Positions 42,638-53,324 of a stretch of DNA of 64,000 nucleotides are shown here, in pieces. Position numbers and translations under genes: made by a program. Source of the DNA: Blepharisma stoltei (Eukaryota; Ciliophora; Heterotrichea; Heterotrichida; Blepharismidae); contig CAJZBQ010000036.1 of NCBI GenBank assembly GCA_914767885.1, positions 310,001-374,000 on the forward strand. The letters are read 5' to 3'. Under the pieces are notes generated by a model. The model did not search any database and was not told the DNA's origin. It saw nothing but the letters and a program-made list of their open reading frames with translations. How positions within the stretch are numbered: position 1 is the stretch's first letter; the number at the start of each line of letters is the position of its first letter.

Positions 42638-44633
42638 TTAACTTAGCTGCCCACACTGCACAATTTTGACTTCTTCTGTAGGTTTATCTTGTTCTCCAGT
42701 CTTCAAATTTTCTACGTCTCTGCACACTTCCATCCCTTCAATGACTCTTCCAAATACCACATGTTTTTCGTCTAAATGTGGAGTTGCTTCATAAGTAATG
42801 AAAAACTGAGAACCATTTGTGTTTTTACCAGCGTTGGCCATAGAAAGCAGTCCTGGCTGTGTATGGTGAATCCTGAAGTTTTCGTCTTCAAATTTCTCGC
42901 CATATATGCTTTCTCCGCCAGTGCCGTTGAAGTTTGTGAAATCCCCTCCTTGCATCATAAACCCTTTGATAACTCTGTGGAAAATTGAATTTTGATAAGA
43001 TAATGGGATACCTCTAGAGTTGGCTCCTTTTTCGCCAGTGCAAAGAGCTCTGAAGTTTTCGACTGTCCTTGGGACTATATCAGCAAAAAGCTCAAATACA
43101 ATTCTTCGGGGAGCTGCGTTGCCTATAGTAATGTCAAAGAAGCATTTTGGATTATTTGGATTCGGCTCAGCAGGGATTTGATAAGGTCTTTCAGGCATCT
43201 TTTTTTCTTCATACATAGAAAGCTTGGAAAACATGTTCCCATATCGCTTTTTATCTTTTTCTCTTTCTTCTTTAAGTCTTTGATTAATCTTGGACCTTAA
43301 TACTTTGAAGTCAGCATTTTTATAATAAAATGTGACATCTCGATGCTTCGCTGTCAGCTACACTGATTTCCTTCGAGTGCATATTTAATTATATCAGGTA
43401 AGGTTTTGACATCTCAGAAATGAGAGCAATACTAGATAAGTAATTCTTAAACGTATCGGAGCCGAGCCCAAGTCCGCTTCAAGAATGGATTTTACCTCAC
43501 TGGGAATGGAGATATGGAGTCGCCCAGGAATGCCTATAGGCAAAACCTAGATCAATCGGCCACTTTATCATCGTGAAATCAGGAGTTACGCCCTGGGCTA
43601 TGTGTTTTCCCTTTTTGCCGAGAGTGACCAGAAATTCAATTTTTTGGGATTTCTGTAGACAACCCTTGTTCCCCTACTCAACAGTCTCAAGCAAGGCTGC
43701 ACAAATTCGAAAATGCCCACTCAATATTGGAGCCGAAAGGCAAGGAGGAGAGATTGCCATCCCTGATGGAAGACACGGTCGCTAATTGGTTGAGTCTCCC
43801 TATTGGATATCATCTATAATTGCGTTAAAATTAGGGCTAGAGGCTATTTATTAATAAGTAAGTTAAGCTAATTCAGCGTTTTCAGGTTCAATTGCTAGTC
43901 CAGCTTTACAATCTTCTAAAGCTTCTTCAGGAAGCCCAAAGTTTACTCTTGCGCTTGCTCTTCTGAAGAGGACTTTGATATTATTCGGCTCAATTTTTAA
44001 TGCCTCATTGCAATTGTTAATGGCTTCTCCCCACTCTCCTAGTTTTACATTGCAAATAGCTAAATTTGAATAAAGCTGTGTTTTCAAGGTTTTTAGCTCT
44101 CTTGAAGTTTCGTTTACATCTTCTTGATCGAGTGGATCATCTTCTATATAAGATAAAGCTTCTCTGTAAAATTTGTCCCTTGCTTCCAAGTATTGTCCTT
44201 TTTTCACTTCTTCATTGCCTTGTTCTTTAAGTTTTTTGGCTCTTTCAACTCTGACATGGTATTCAAGTTCACTTTTGTCTTCTTCGTCTGCTTCTTTGAT
44301 TCTTAATAGCTCTACTTCGAATTTCAAGGTAGCCTTCTTAGGAATTTTAGGTGGCATTCCATTGTCTCCATAAGCGTAATCAGATCTGCAGGTCAAAATT
44401 GATTTTTCTCCAACTCGCATAGTAGCTACACCTTGGTCCCACCCTTTAATTACAGATCCTTGGCCGAGTTTGAATGTAAATGGAGTGCCACGAGAGATAG
44501 AAGAATCGAATTCGGTCCCATCTTCTAAGGTTCCTCTGTAATGGACCTCGACATCATCTCCAGGCTTCGGATATTCACCAGAGCCTTCCATAAGAATTTC
44601 TTTAAGAATGCCACCGTCGTTAGAAATATCCAT
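42638..44633 (-). CDS. FKBP-TPR-cyclophilin fusion (dual-family immunophilin)
   Basis: 484 residues after a 541 bp IES is removed. N-terminal FKBP domain ([53 protein letters not shown]). Three TPRs follow ([60 protein letters not shown]), then a Lys-rich connector ending [14 protein letters not shown] complete cyclophilin A-like domain is last ([43 protein letters not shown]). Both peptidyl-prolyl isomerase centres look intact. The order FKBP-TPR-cyclophilin is that of the FCBP described in Toxoplasma. Read without excision, the locus looks like two separate genes. Confidence 0.9.
43323..43865 (-). mobile_element. IES (541 bp) joining FKBP-TPR to cyclophilin
   Basis: TA at 43323-43324 and 43864-43865; only TA is shared. 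Removal gives [20 protein letters not shown] in frame, inside the last TPR helix. GC-rich interior. It shares CCGAAAGGCAAGGAGGAGAG with the retroposon-like family at 8.9 and 60.6 kb, so it is probably a diverged member. Confidence 0.82.
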
Positions 44634-45112
44634 AATATAATAAATGCACGTACTTTAGGCTTATCTCTAAAATGGAAGAGTCTAGAACAATCTTAATGGT
44701 TGAGGCTTCAGCCTTAACATTTATAATTTTTGCAAATAAAGCAGGTACTAAATCTGCGTTTATTTAAAATAGTTTTAAATTTCAAAAATGAAATTTATTG
44801 TAGTCTATTTGAGTATTATTCTGGAACAATTGAAAGTGGTCTTATTCATATAAATGTTTTGAGCCTTAATTCTAATACCGCCTTATTTTTCTTTTTCTCT
44901 ATTCAAATAAATCTTTGAAACCTAATTTATATGGTTTGCATATGCTTTTTTCCTGGAGAATTATTTAAATCAGGATCAGGAGATTTACATCTCAAGCTAT
45001 GTTTAGATTTAATCAATTCCTTTGAAAATATTTAAGAATAAGGCTAACTAAACTCTCCATAGAATTAATATATTTTTAAATTAACTCAAATATTATAAAT
45101 ATTCATAAAGCA
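44634..45112. other. AT-rich spacer
   Basis: 480 bases between two leftward genes. A short inverted repeat (TGGTTGAGGCTTCAGCCTTAACA) lies at ~44697. Nothing else recognised. Confidence 0.4.
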
Positions 45113-46828
45113 TTAATTAACTATAAACCATTCATCCTCAGCAATCTCGCACGCTTCTTGAAATTTCGGTCTCTTTAGTGGTGCAATTTTGTTTTCTTCT
45201 AAATTCTCAAGTAAGTATTTTGCTTTTGCCAAAAACCCTTTAGTTGCAATTGGCGCTATCTCCAAATATTTTACAACCATCTTTAGAGCTTTCACAGCAT
45301 CATCATGAGAGATTTTAAAATCCTCGTAATTCTCTATTGTGCTCTCTTTTTTATAATTAGCAACTTGTTCTATAATTTCATCATCAGTCAGCAAATCTTC
45401 TTCCCTATCAAAAATATTATCTTTCTCCAAATATTCTTCGACATCTTTATTGCTCATACTAAGTATCTCTCTGCATTCATGCAATATTTTGTCCATAGAG
45501 TCGTCTAAAATCTGCACATAACGAACGAAAATGTTCATTCCTAAGGCATTTCAATCACTTTTCATGATAGTATCAGGGATTTCATTTCAGCTTTCAGCTA
45601 AATAGTAAGCACACTGTCTCAAACCAAATTTCGCTAAAAAATAAATAATCATTTTCTCCAAATTGAGTCCTGAATGCTCTTTTGAGTGTTTAAAAAGCAG
45701 CTTAAGTATTTTGAGTCTGAAGATTTTCCTGAAAGTTCTTATTGAAACTTGGCTTAATGGTTGCACAAGGTGTGTAATATTATGAGGGTAGTATATTATT
45801 TTTACATCTTTCGTGTTCGCTGCTTTTGAAAGATTATGAATTGGTGCATTATCCAACAAAAGTATAGCTTTTTGAGGCAAGTTCTTTGACTCCATATACT
45901 TTTTCATGGAAGGTATAAATTGGTTGTTTAATCAGCTCTCGAATATTGGGTTTGTTATTATACCTTTATTGCTATAAATTCATAAGCATGGCCAGTGCTC
46001 GCCGATAGGCTTATGGAAATCTCCTGCAATCATCAAAGGCAGCCGATGCGAGCCAGTTGCATTGCAGCATAATAGACACTTAACTCTGCTTTGTGAAAGC
46101 CTTAGCTTCCACTCGTCTTTTAACCTGATCGATAGTCCACTTGGAAGTGTTTGCCAAAAAATGCTTGACTCATCACAGGTATAAATTTGCTCTGGAGAAT
46201 ATTTTTCATTTTCAATAATAAAATTGAGCTGGTTTACAAAGGCTTTTAACTCATTTTCTGGATGCATAGGTGTTCTATTTGGGCTGCTAATTTTTCCTAA
46301 ATCATTCCTTGCTATGAAATTTTTTGTCCAGCTCCATGAAGCACTGAAATCTGGCTGCTCTCCAAATGCTTTTAATTTTAAATGAAACTGTATTGCTTTT
46401 TCACTAACTTCATTTTCCATTATAATTTTGCCAGCGTTGTATCATTGATTGCATCAGATTATAAGTGCTTTTTCTAGAGCGGGGTTATGATTTCTTGAGA
46501 TTATTTTCTTGCTTTCGATAAGTTCGGGGCATTTTTCAGAGTCGATTGCATTTTTGAGTTGCCCCGCTTTTTTTATTATTTCGCCGAAAGTGGAAATTCC
46601 AATGCCATATTCTTTTGCTAGTGCTCTTCTGTTGACTTTGAGGTATCGATAGCGCATAATTAATTCCTGCTTTTGCTCAGCAGTTAATTTTAAGGGTCTT
46701 TGTTTTCGAGTTGGAGCAGGCTTTCCGTTAGCCAATTTTTCATCAGATTCTTCTTCTTCTTCTTGATCTTCTTGACACTTGCTTTCTTCGAAGTCTTCTC
46801 ATGGATCATTTAGGTTTAATTCATCCAT
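45113..46828 (-). CDS. Pogo/Tigger-type transposase-derived protein, probably domesticated
   Basis: 571 residues, one exon; several TGA codons are Trp. Acidic N-terminus, then a CENP-B-type HTH (KLTAEQKQELIMRYRYLKVN, RALAKEYGIGISTF), a second HTH (EKAIQFHLKLKAFGEQPDFS), and a DDE_1 superfamily domain. First Asp in IYTCDESSIFWQTL. Second in ILLLDNAPIHN. The third, normally in QPLDQG, is Ser (HLVQPLSQVSIRTFR). Without the third acid it should not cut DNA, so this is probably a DNA-binding host protein like CENP-B or Jerky. It has no terminal inverted repeats nearby and no IES. The C-terminal ~150 residues are acidic and unique. Confidence 0.85.
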
Positions 46829-47517
46829 TTTTGCAAAGTGCCCCAAAAAATAATAAATTAACAATGAAAATTGGGAAAATAATAGAAAATGGATATTACT
46901 ATCAATATCTTTATATTTAGATAAGTTTTATTTTATAAGAATGGATTTGCTAACTTTCTTGATTTGAGCACTAATACTTTTTAAAACATTTATTAAAATT
47001 ATATATATATATATATAACTTTTTCGAAATAATCCAAATTTGTGAATTTGAAAGGGATATCTAATCTAATCTATAAATTTTATTATTTTGAAATGCATTC
47101 TGTTTAAGATTTAATAAAATTATTAGAGATTTCATCAAAATCATCATTGATTATATTCTAATTATTTTTTACTCATCAGAAAGAGGTTAATTTTTCCAAT
47201 ATAGGGATATTCTAATGGTTTTTCTCGTTAACCATTGGGAGGAGTAAGATAGTTTATATTATAAAAAGACATAGTAGTATACATAACATCTAGGCTTATA
47301 GGAGGTATTCTAATTGCCCGAGGATGGCGCTATCTTGCGCCATCCTCGGGCAATTACTATATTGTCTTTCTGTTTATGAAATACTTTTACAACATTATAA
47401 AATTGACCCCAGCGCATATCAATCTTTTTCATTTTATAAATAATTGATCCTAAATAGAAGCTTAAAGTGTTTTATAGGTCTCCTGCATAATTATCTATAA
47501 TTCATTATTATATCTCG
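46829..47517. other. Divergent spacer with MITE and perfect hairpin
   Basis: Contains a MITE core and end at ~46990-47256 (ATCTAATCTAATCTATAAATTT ... CCATTGGGAGGAGTAAG). It also contains a perfect 19-bp hairpin at 47311-47354 (AATTGCCCGAGGATGGCGC, loop TATCTT). The rest is AT-rich. Both flanking genes point away, so promoters should lie here. Confidence 0.6.
47311..47354. repeat. Perfect 19-bp hairpin, 6-nt loop
   Basis: AATTGCCCGAGGATGGCGC, TATCTT, then the exact complement. GC-rich in an AT-rich spacer. Not followed by a T-run and not near a stop codon, so not an obvious terminator. ATGGCGC/GCGCCAT is shared with the palindrome at 25.5 kb. It may be a small hairpin IES. Confidence 0.75.
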
Positions 47518-50019
47518 ATGGACTCGGGCTCAAAGTAATTCTAACATAGTCAAGAGGAATCAAAAACATCTATAAGATTCCACTATAACCACGATCAATT
47601 AATTGTTGATACCACTCCTTACGAGCAAAAATCAAGTGCGAGGAATTCGGCAACTACACCAACTACCATGAATCGAAAAAGACCATTAAGCCAAGGAAGA
47701 AAAATTACCAGCCTCCCCAAAAATAGACCCTCAGTAGGTCAAGAATTTGTTTTAAAATCTAGACTCTCAGTTGGAGCAATTTTTGCAGGTGGAAAACAGA
47801 CTTATGAAGGTAACTTATAATTAGCTTCCCTACTCGAAAAAATCAGTACCCAGAAAAGTCAAATCGAAAGCTTAAAAAAGGATTTAAAGCACGAAGAAAA
47901 ACTAGTTAAAACTCTTATGTCAAACCCTGATAATTATTATATTGGGAAATATGCTGAAGAGGCTAAAGCATGAAAAAACAAAGTCAGTGAGAACAAAAAG
48001 GAAATTAAGCATATGGAATTAGAAATTAATGAATTGAAAAAAAATAAAGGTGTATCCAAGGTATGTGAATTAAAAGAAGAAATTGGCATTCTCTCAAAAA
48101 TATGCCGAAATCTTGAAGCGCAATTAGCTGAAAAAACAAGTGATGCTAAAAGCATGCATGAAGAGGAAAAGAAAGTAAAACTAAAAATCAAAGATTACGA
48201 AAATGAAATCGATGCACTGAAAGCACAAAATAAAGAAATTATAAACAAATATCTTGAGAAAGATTCTATTATATCTGAATTGAAGAAGGAAGTTGAAAAA
48301 CTTAGCAAGAAAAAGCTCGCAAAAAGAAATCAAGCTTTAAAAAAAGAGGTTGAGCGTTTAAAACTCAGGCTAGAAGGAAACCGTTTTGCAGTGGCAAATT
48401 CTATAGAAAAAGATGTCAAGATTATTGATATTCAAAAACCTCATATCATTGATAGAAATAAAATAGAAAAAACCCTTATTATAGCTGATATAAAGGGTAC
48501 TAAATTTAATCGCAATCAGATTCAAACTGAATTGTTGATTCCTAATATAGAAAGTGCAATTAAAAAGAATCCTAAGAATCAAGTCTCTATTTTAAATACT
48601 GGAATTGAACCTGTGCACAAAAGTGCAAAACTCGACCAAGAATATGAAACAGTTTATAATTCAATTCCGAACAATCGAATATTAAATTCCGAAGTTAATT
48701 GCAATCCTATCTCAATAAGCAATGGAACAACTGAGTTTAAGCAAGCTTTAGACTCTGATATTCAAAAAATTCCGAATGAAAATCTAATTAAACCTGAAGA
48801 TCTTTCAGTGCAATTTGAACATTTTTCACTCTGTATGGCAAATTTTGGACTTACAAAATCAGAAGTCCCCGAGTATTTATTTAAAGAATCTTTTGAAGAT
48901 GAAATGACAAAAGATGGGCTTATTGATCATTTAAAAAAATTCGATATTATTTTAAAAATGCCAAAACACGAAGAGTTTTGTAAGTTTCTAATAGAGCCTA
49001 ATTTAGGAGACTTCTGCGGTCAAAGCTTTCCAAATAAAAAAACAGTAAGTCAAATCTGTGCAAAGCTCATGGCGAATCTCAGTGATTGGGAGATTATTAA
49101 AGATAATGAAGAAGAAAACTTTGATCAAATCATTTATTCGGATTTATGCGAAAACTTACTAGAATTTAAGAAAATATGTAAATCATGGGATAAAGACAAC
49201 TCTGCATGTGTAAGCTTAAATCAAATTGAACAAGTTTTTATAAAATTCCTGAAGAACCCATCGGCAAAATTACTGTATTATATAAAATTTTTTTGTTTTT
49301 CCTTATTACATCGCATAGATGCCATTCCTTATATTAATGTCTGCAATATTATTCAAAATTTAGGTAAGAAAAAATCAAAGTCAGAGACATTATCTACTCC
49401 AAGTCAAATTGAAGACAATAGGTCTAATAAAAGCGTTGAAAGAGGAAAAAGTCCGATAGAGGAGGAATTTGTTGCTGAAAATTTTGGGCATACAGAATCA
49501 ATGAGCGAAGAAGCAGCTGATATAGATATGCTTCATCCTAATGAATTGCCAAGGAATGAGACTCTAGTTTCAACATGTATAGAGGGAAATATTGAAATAA
49601 AAGAAGATAAGGTATTTGAGGAAAATAAATCAGACTTAAGCTCCATAGATAATCCCTCAGAAAGCCACGAATCTGATCAAGAAATTTTAGAGGAAGATAT
49701 GAATCAAGAAGTGAACGAAGAATTAGAGGAAACCGAAAGTATAGAAAAGACTCAAGAAATAACTGAATCAGAAACAGAATTCCAACATGAGGAGCTGAAT
49801 AATTTGGTGATCCAAAGCTGTGGACATACAAATGAAGTAAGCTCCAAAAGAAAAAAAGAAAAGGACGAATATGAAATCATATCGAATACAGAAATTGAGC
49901 GGCCTCTAACATCTTTTGAAGAAAGTTCTGAATCTGAAGAAGAAACGTTTAGAGCAGAAGAAGAAACGCATAAAGCAGAAGATGAAGAGGAAGAGGAAGA
50001 GGAATACAATATTGCTTAA
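47518..50019 (+). CDS. Large coiled-coil protein
   Basis: 823 residues after two 15-nt introns: 47535-47549 (GTAATTCTAACATAG) and 47810-47824 (GTAACTTATAATTAG). ATG 47518 is preferred because the first intron extends the frame upstream of ATG 47670. Residues ~110-250 are a long coiled coil (ELKKEVEKLSKKKLAKRNQA). Residues ~360-520 are helical and resemble a degenerate EF-hand-type region (CKSWDKDNSACVSLNQIEQV), with calcium ligands poorly kept. The C-terminal 200 residues are very acidic. Probably structural; no named family. Confidence 0.82.
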
Positions 50020-50104
50020 ATCAAAAATTTATAGTATTTTATTAACCCACAACTTTAATTTCTTAATTTTATTTTTGGATTAAACCAATTTATTTACTAA
50101 TTCC

Positions 50105-51085
50105 TTAAAAGTTTAAGCTGATTCCTAGCTCGTCTTTATTTTGGCTATCATTGAGAGCGAGCAAAGTGTTTCCTTTTTCGACTTCTTTAGCTTTAGGCTT
50201 GTTATAAATAACAATTCCACAAAGCACAAGTGTGAAGCTAATAATATAAAACCAGGACATTCCTTCATGAAACAGTAAAACTCCAAATATTACTCCATAT
50301 AGTAATGAAGTCAAAAGAGATAAATTGTACATTGTTGCTCCATATTTCACGAAATAGTAAGGGCTGATTGAGTACATTGACGCCAAACAAATAGCAAACC
50401 CTGCATAGCACCCAACCTGAGATATGGAATCTATAGATGTAATATAATCATATTCCATAATCAAAGATTGAGTCAATGTAATGAGCATTCCAGAAAACCC
50501 TAAAGTTGTTAAATAGGTGTTAGGGTCATGATTATTCACAAATAAATGCTCAGACCAAATATTCGTTCTAGCTACATCTTACATTGAATAAAGCAAAGTT
50601 CCGAAAAGCACACACAAGTCTCCATGTATTGTTCCTCCCCACTCCCATTTAGAACTGTTCAAATCTGAAAGAACCACACAAATGACTCCAGTCAAAGCTA
50701 CTCCTGCGCCTCCATATTCCCAATAGCTAAACCTCCTTTTTAAAAAGATAAAAGACAAGATCATGACCATAATCACAGAAGAGTTAGAAAGCGTAAAAAC
50801 GCTAATAATGCTTGTGTACTCATAGCCCAAAATTACTAAAAAGTTGCATTGTGTGTCTGTGAGGGAGGCCAAAGCATATTTCCAAAGCTGCTTTCAGGCA
50901 ATTTGACGCTTTGTGTAAATTATGATTGAGAGATATATAACGAAAAGTAAGAAATAATTCCACACTATTTGAAATAGAGGAGTGTTTAGACCTAGAATGA
51001 TGAGAAGTTTTGAAAATATGCCTGTGAACGTATTGAGAATAGAAAGAAACTGGCCTGATGCTATTGCAATGATATTGAAATTCAT
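50105..51085 (-). CDS. SLC35F-like drug/metabolite transporter
   Basis: 321 residues after one 15-nt intron (50568-50582). About ten membrane spans in the EamA/DMT arrangement. Motifs include CNFLVILGYEYTSIISVFTL, SNSSVIMVMILSFIFLKRRF, WEYGGAGVALTGVICVVLSD and the late MYNLSLLTSLLYGVIFGVLL. This is the SLC35F1/F2 pattern. Substrate unknown. The stretch between the intron and the next span (NIWSEHLFVNNHDPNTYLTT) corresponds to the loop after TM5. Confidence 0.85.
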
Positions 51086-51086
51086 G

Positions 51087-51397
51087 TTGTATCAGGCTGT
51101 TATTAGATTAGATTAGATAGACACTGTATTAGCTTGAGCAGGTAATTCATCCTGCTCCATTTCGGGCGTCTACTGGCTTAGGCGTTCTGGCAAAAAGAAT
51201 TCACGAATAGCTGCCCATTGAGTCAGGCCAAAAAATTGCAGTTCTGTGTTTAAGACTTTTGTTGAATGCCACCAAATACTGTTGGGCCAATTCCCGGCTC
51301 CAAAAATCATATCCGGATATGTATGGGTAATCGTCACACAAGAGGACAGGTCGGATGCCATTGCCATTTAATGTATAAATTGTATCAGGCTATTATA
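51087..51397 (-). mobile_element. Retroposon-like element (~293 bp) with ~18 bp repeats
   Basis: TTGTATCAGGCTGTTATTA (51087-51105) and TTGTATCAGGCTATTATA (51380-51397). Directly after the left copy is GATTAGATTAGATAG, a (TAATC)n tail on the minus strand. The body is a shorter homologue of 24975-25741 and lacks its central palindrome. Intergenic, two bases upstream of the SLC35F start. Confidence 0.8.
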
Positions 51398-51546
51398 ATT
51401 CAACAAAATTAATATTAAATTAAATTTCATTAAATGTTAGAAATCAGAAATTTTTCTTAAATTGGTGAGTCAGGCTGCCAATATCAATTCTTTATTATCA
51501 CTAATTATCTAATCAAAATTAATTTTCTCTTTTATTTAATAATCAA

Positions 51547-52878
51547 ATGAAAAGTGCTGCTGAAAAGTGCTTAGAAGAGATCGGTTGGGGAAAATATCAA
51601 AATTTTCTTTTCATATGTGGCTGTGAAGCAATTGGAATTGGAGTCGGCGCTTCAATGCTTATACCTCTTATTATAGTTGAGCTTACAGATATCTCAAACG
51701 CTAGCAAAGGGCTGCTTGCAACAGTAATGAACTTAGGAATGCTAATAGGTTCCTGGTACTTTGGCAAAAAGGCTGACCAAGGAGGTCGAATTTCATATTT
51801 CAGACAGTCATCCTATATACTTTTGCTTGGCTTAACTATACTTTTCTTATCAAATACATATTTAGCATTTTTGGCTGCATTATTTTTTATCGGGTGTGGG
51901 TTTGGTTCTGATAACGCTTTGATTAATTCTTTATTAATTGAAAGTATCCCAGCATCAGGAAGAAAATCTCTTGCATGGCTGCTAGGATCTATTAATGTAT
52001 CGAACTGTGCAATTTTTGTTATAGCTGCGGTTGTTGAAGTTTTTAAAGTTACATTTATAAGTGACTGGAGATTAGTTGCGGGAATTTTCATTATAATTCG
52101 TGTGATTTTTATATATTTGAGAAATTTCCTTGAAGAAGGACCAGTTTTCTTATGTAAACAAGGAAAAAACGAAGAAATGAAAAAAGTTTTAAAGAAGGTA
52201 AAAATTAATTAGATTGCAGATATGAATGGAATGAAAGATTTTGACCCTGAATTGTTAGAAATTGTAGAAAAGCTTCCAGCAAGTGGGCCTGCAATTTCGG
52301 ATTTATTCAAGGTACCTTTATCATCAATTACATTTAAATTGATCCCACTTTTCTTCTTCACATTTTTAGGGTTTCAAGGGATAATCATGTTCTTGCCAAA
52401 AATCATTGTAACTGAAACCAAATTACAAAAATTTACTCTGATTGCATTTTTGCAAATTATAGGACTTTTAGGCAGATTTTTAGCAGCAAAATTAATTGAT
52501 ACAAACCTAGGGAGAAAATATACAACAGTGCTCAGTCAATTTCTTCTTGCTGCAACTGCTTTTGGCTTTGCATTTGCAAATGGTTTCATGCAAAATCTGA
52601 TTGTTAATTTTGTGTTTTCGATTTCGCTATCTATGATGATGGCAGCTCAAAACGTCATTTCGGCTGAAAGTTATCCGCCATTTAATAGGTCTTTGAGCAT
52701 TGGAGTCTTAATGAGTGTCGGAAGTGTAGGGGGGATGCTGAGCTCAGTAATACTAGGGGCATTTATAGATAATTTTGGGGTTTCTATCGCAATGATTTAC
52801 AGTTCCTCTGTATTTGTCCTTGCTGGTATGGTAGCATCAAGGTTGAAAGAAACTCGAGAAGTTCATAAACAATCATAG
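51547..52878 (+). CDS. Major facilitator superfamily transporter (SV2/organic-ion type)
   Basis: 438 residues after a 15-nt intron at 52198-52212 (GTAAAAATTAATTAG). Twelve membrane spans in two sets of six. The TM2-TM3 loop motif (GSWYFGKKADQGGRISYFRQ) is the MFS signature. A second copy follows TM8 (GRFLAAKLIDTNLGRKYTTV). The intron lies in the central cytoplasmic loop. Closest in pattern to SV2/SLC22-like proton-coupled or organic-ion carriers; substrate unknown. Confidence 0.87.
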
Positions 52879-52887
52879 CTTATTAAT

Positions 52888-53215
52888 TAACTTTCCCCCT
52901 CGTGATTAACAAACCATTGGAAAAATCCCTATTTTTCTACCTAAAAAACCACTCTCCATAAGCCATAAGCGAACAAAAAATATTTTATATATTCAATTTT
53001 TTATGAAAAAAATTTGATATATTAGTGATAATTATTATAACGGAATCTCTAGCTAGTTTTTTGGTTAATTTTTAAACAGCTCGAACTTTAAAGCATAAAT
53101 TTTACAAATAAATATAAGAATTTGCTTCAAAATTATTTGAATTGAAATTTTTAAAAAAATTAAAACCCCCACTTGAGCGAACAAAATATTTTGTTCACTT
53201 ACTGAAGTGGGAGTA
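52888..53215 (+). mobile_element. Intergenic MITE (326 bp)
   Basis: Starts TTAACTTTCCCCCTCGTGA, with ACAAACCATTGGAAAAATCCC. It ends with the palindrome CACTTGAGCGAACAAAATATT, its complement, and GGGAGTAAG. Same family as the IESs at 8.6, 54.6 and 55.5 kb. Lies between the MFS and aspartyl-protease genes. Confidence 0.75.
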
Positions 53216-53324
53216 AGAAAATATTTAATTTAAAGTGTTTTAAGTTAGCATAATAAGAAAGTGCTTATTTCAATATCATAATTCTAGAGATGTCTAATAA
53301 AATATTTTAGATAGAAATAAATTA

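Noticed and set aside
51170-51367. 65-codon minus-strand open frame
   Set aside because: Entirely inside the retroposon-like element; the homologous copy at 25 kb does not keep the frame.
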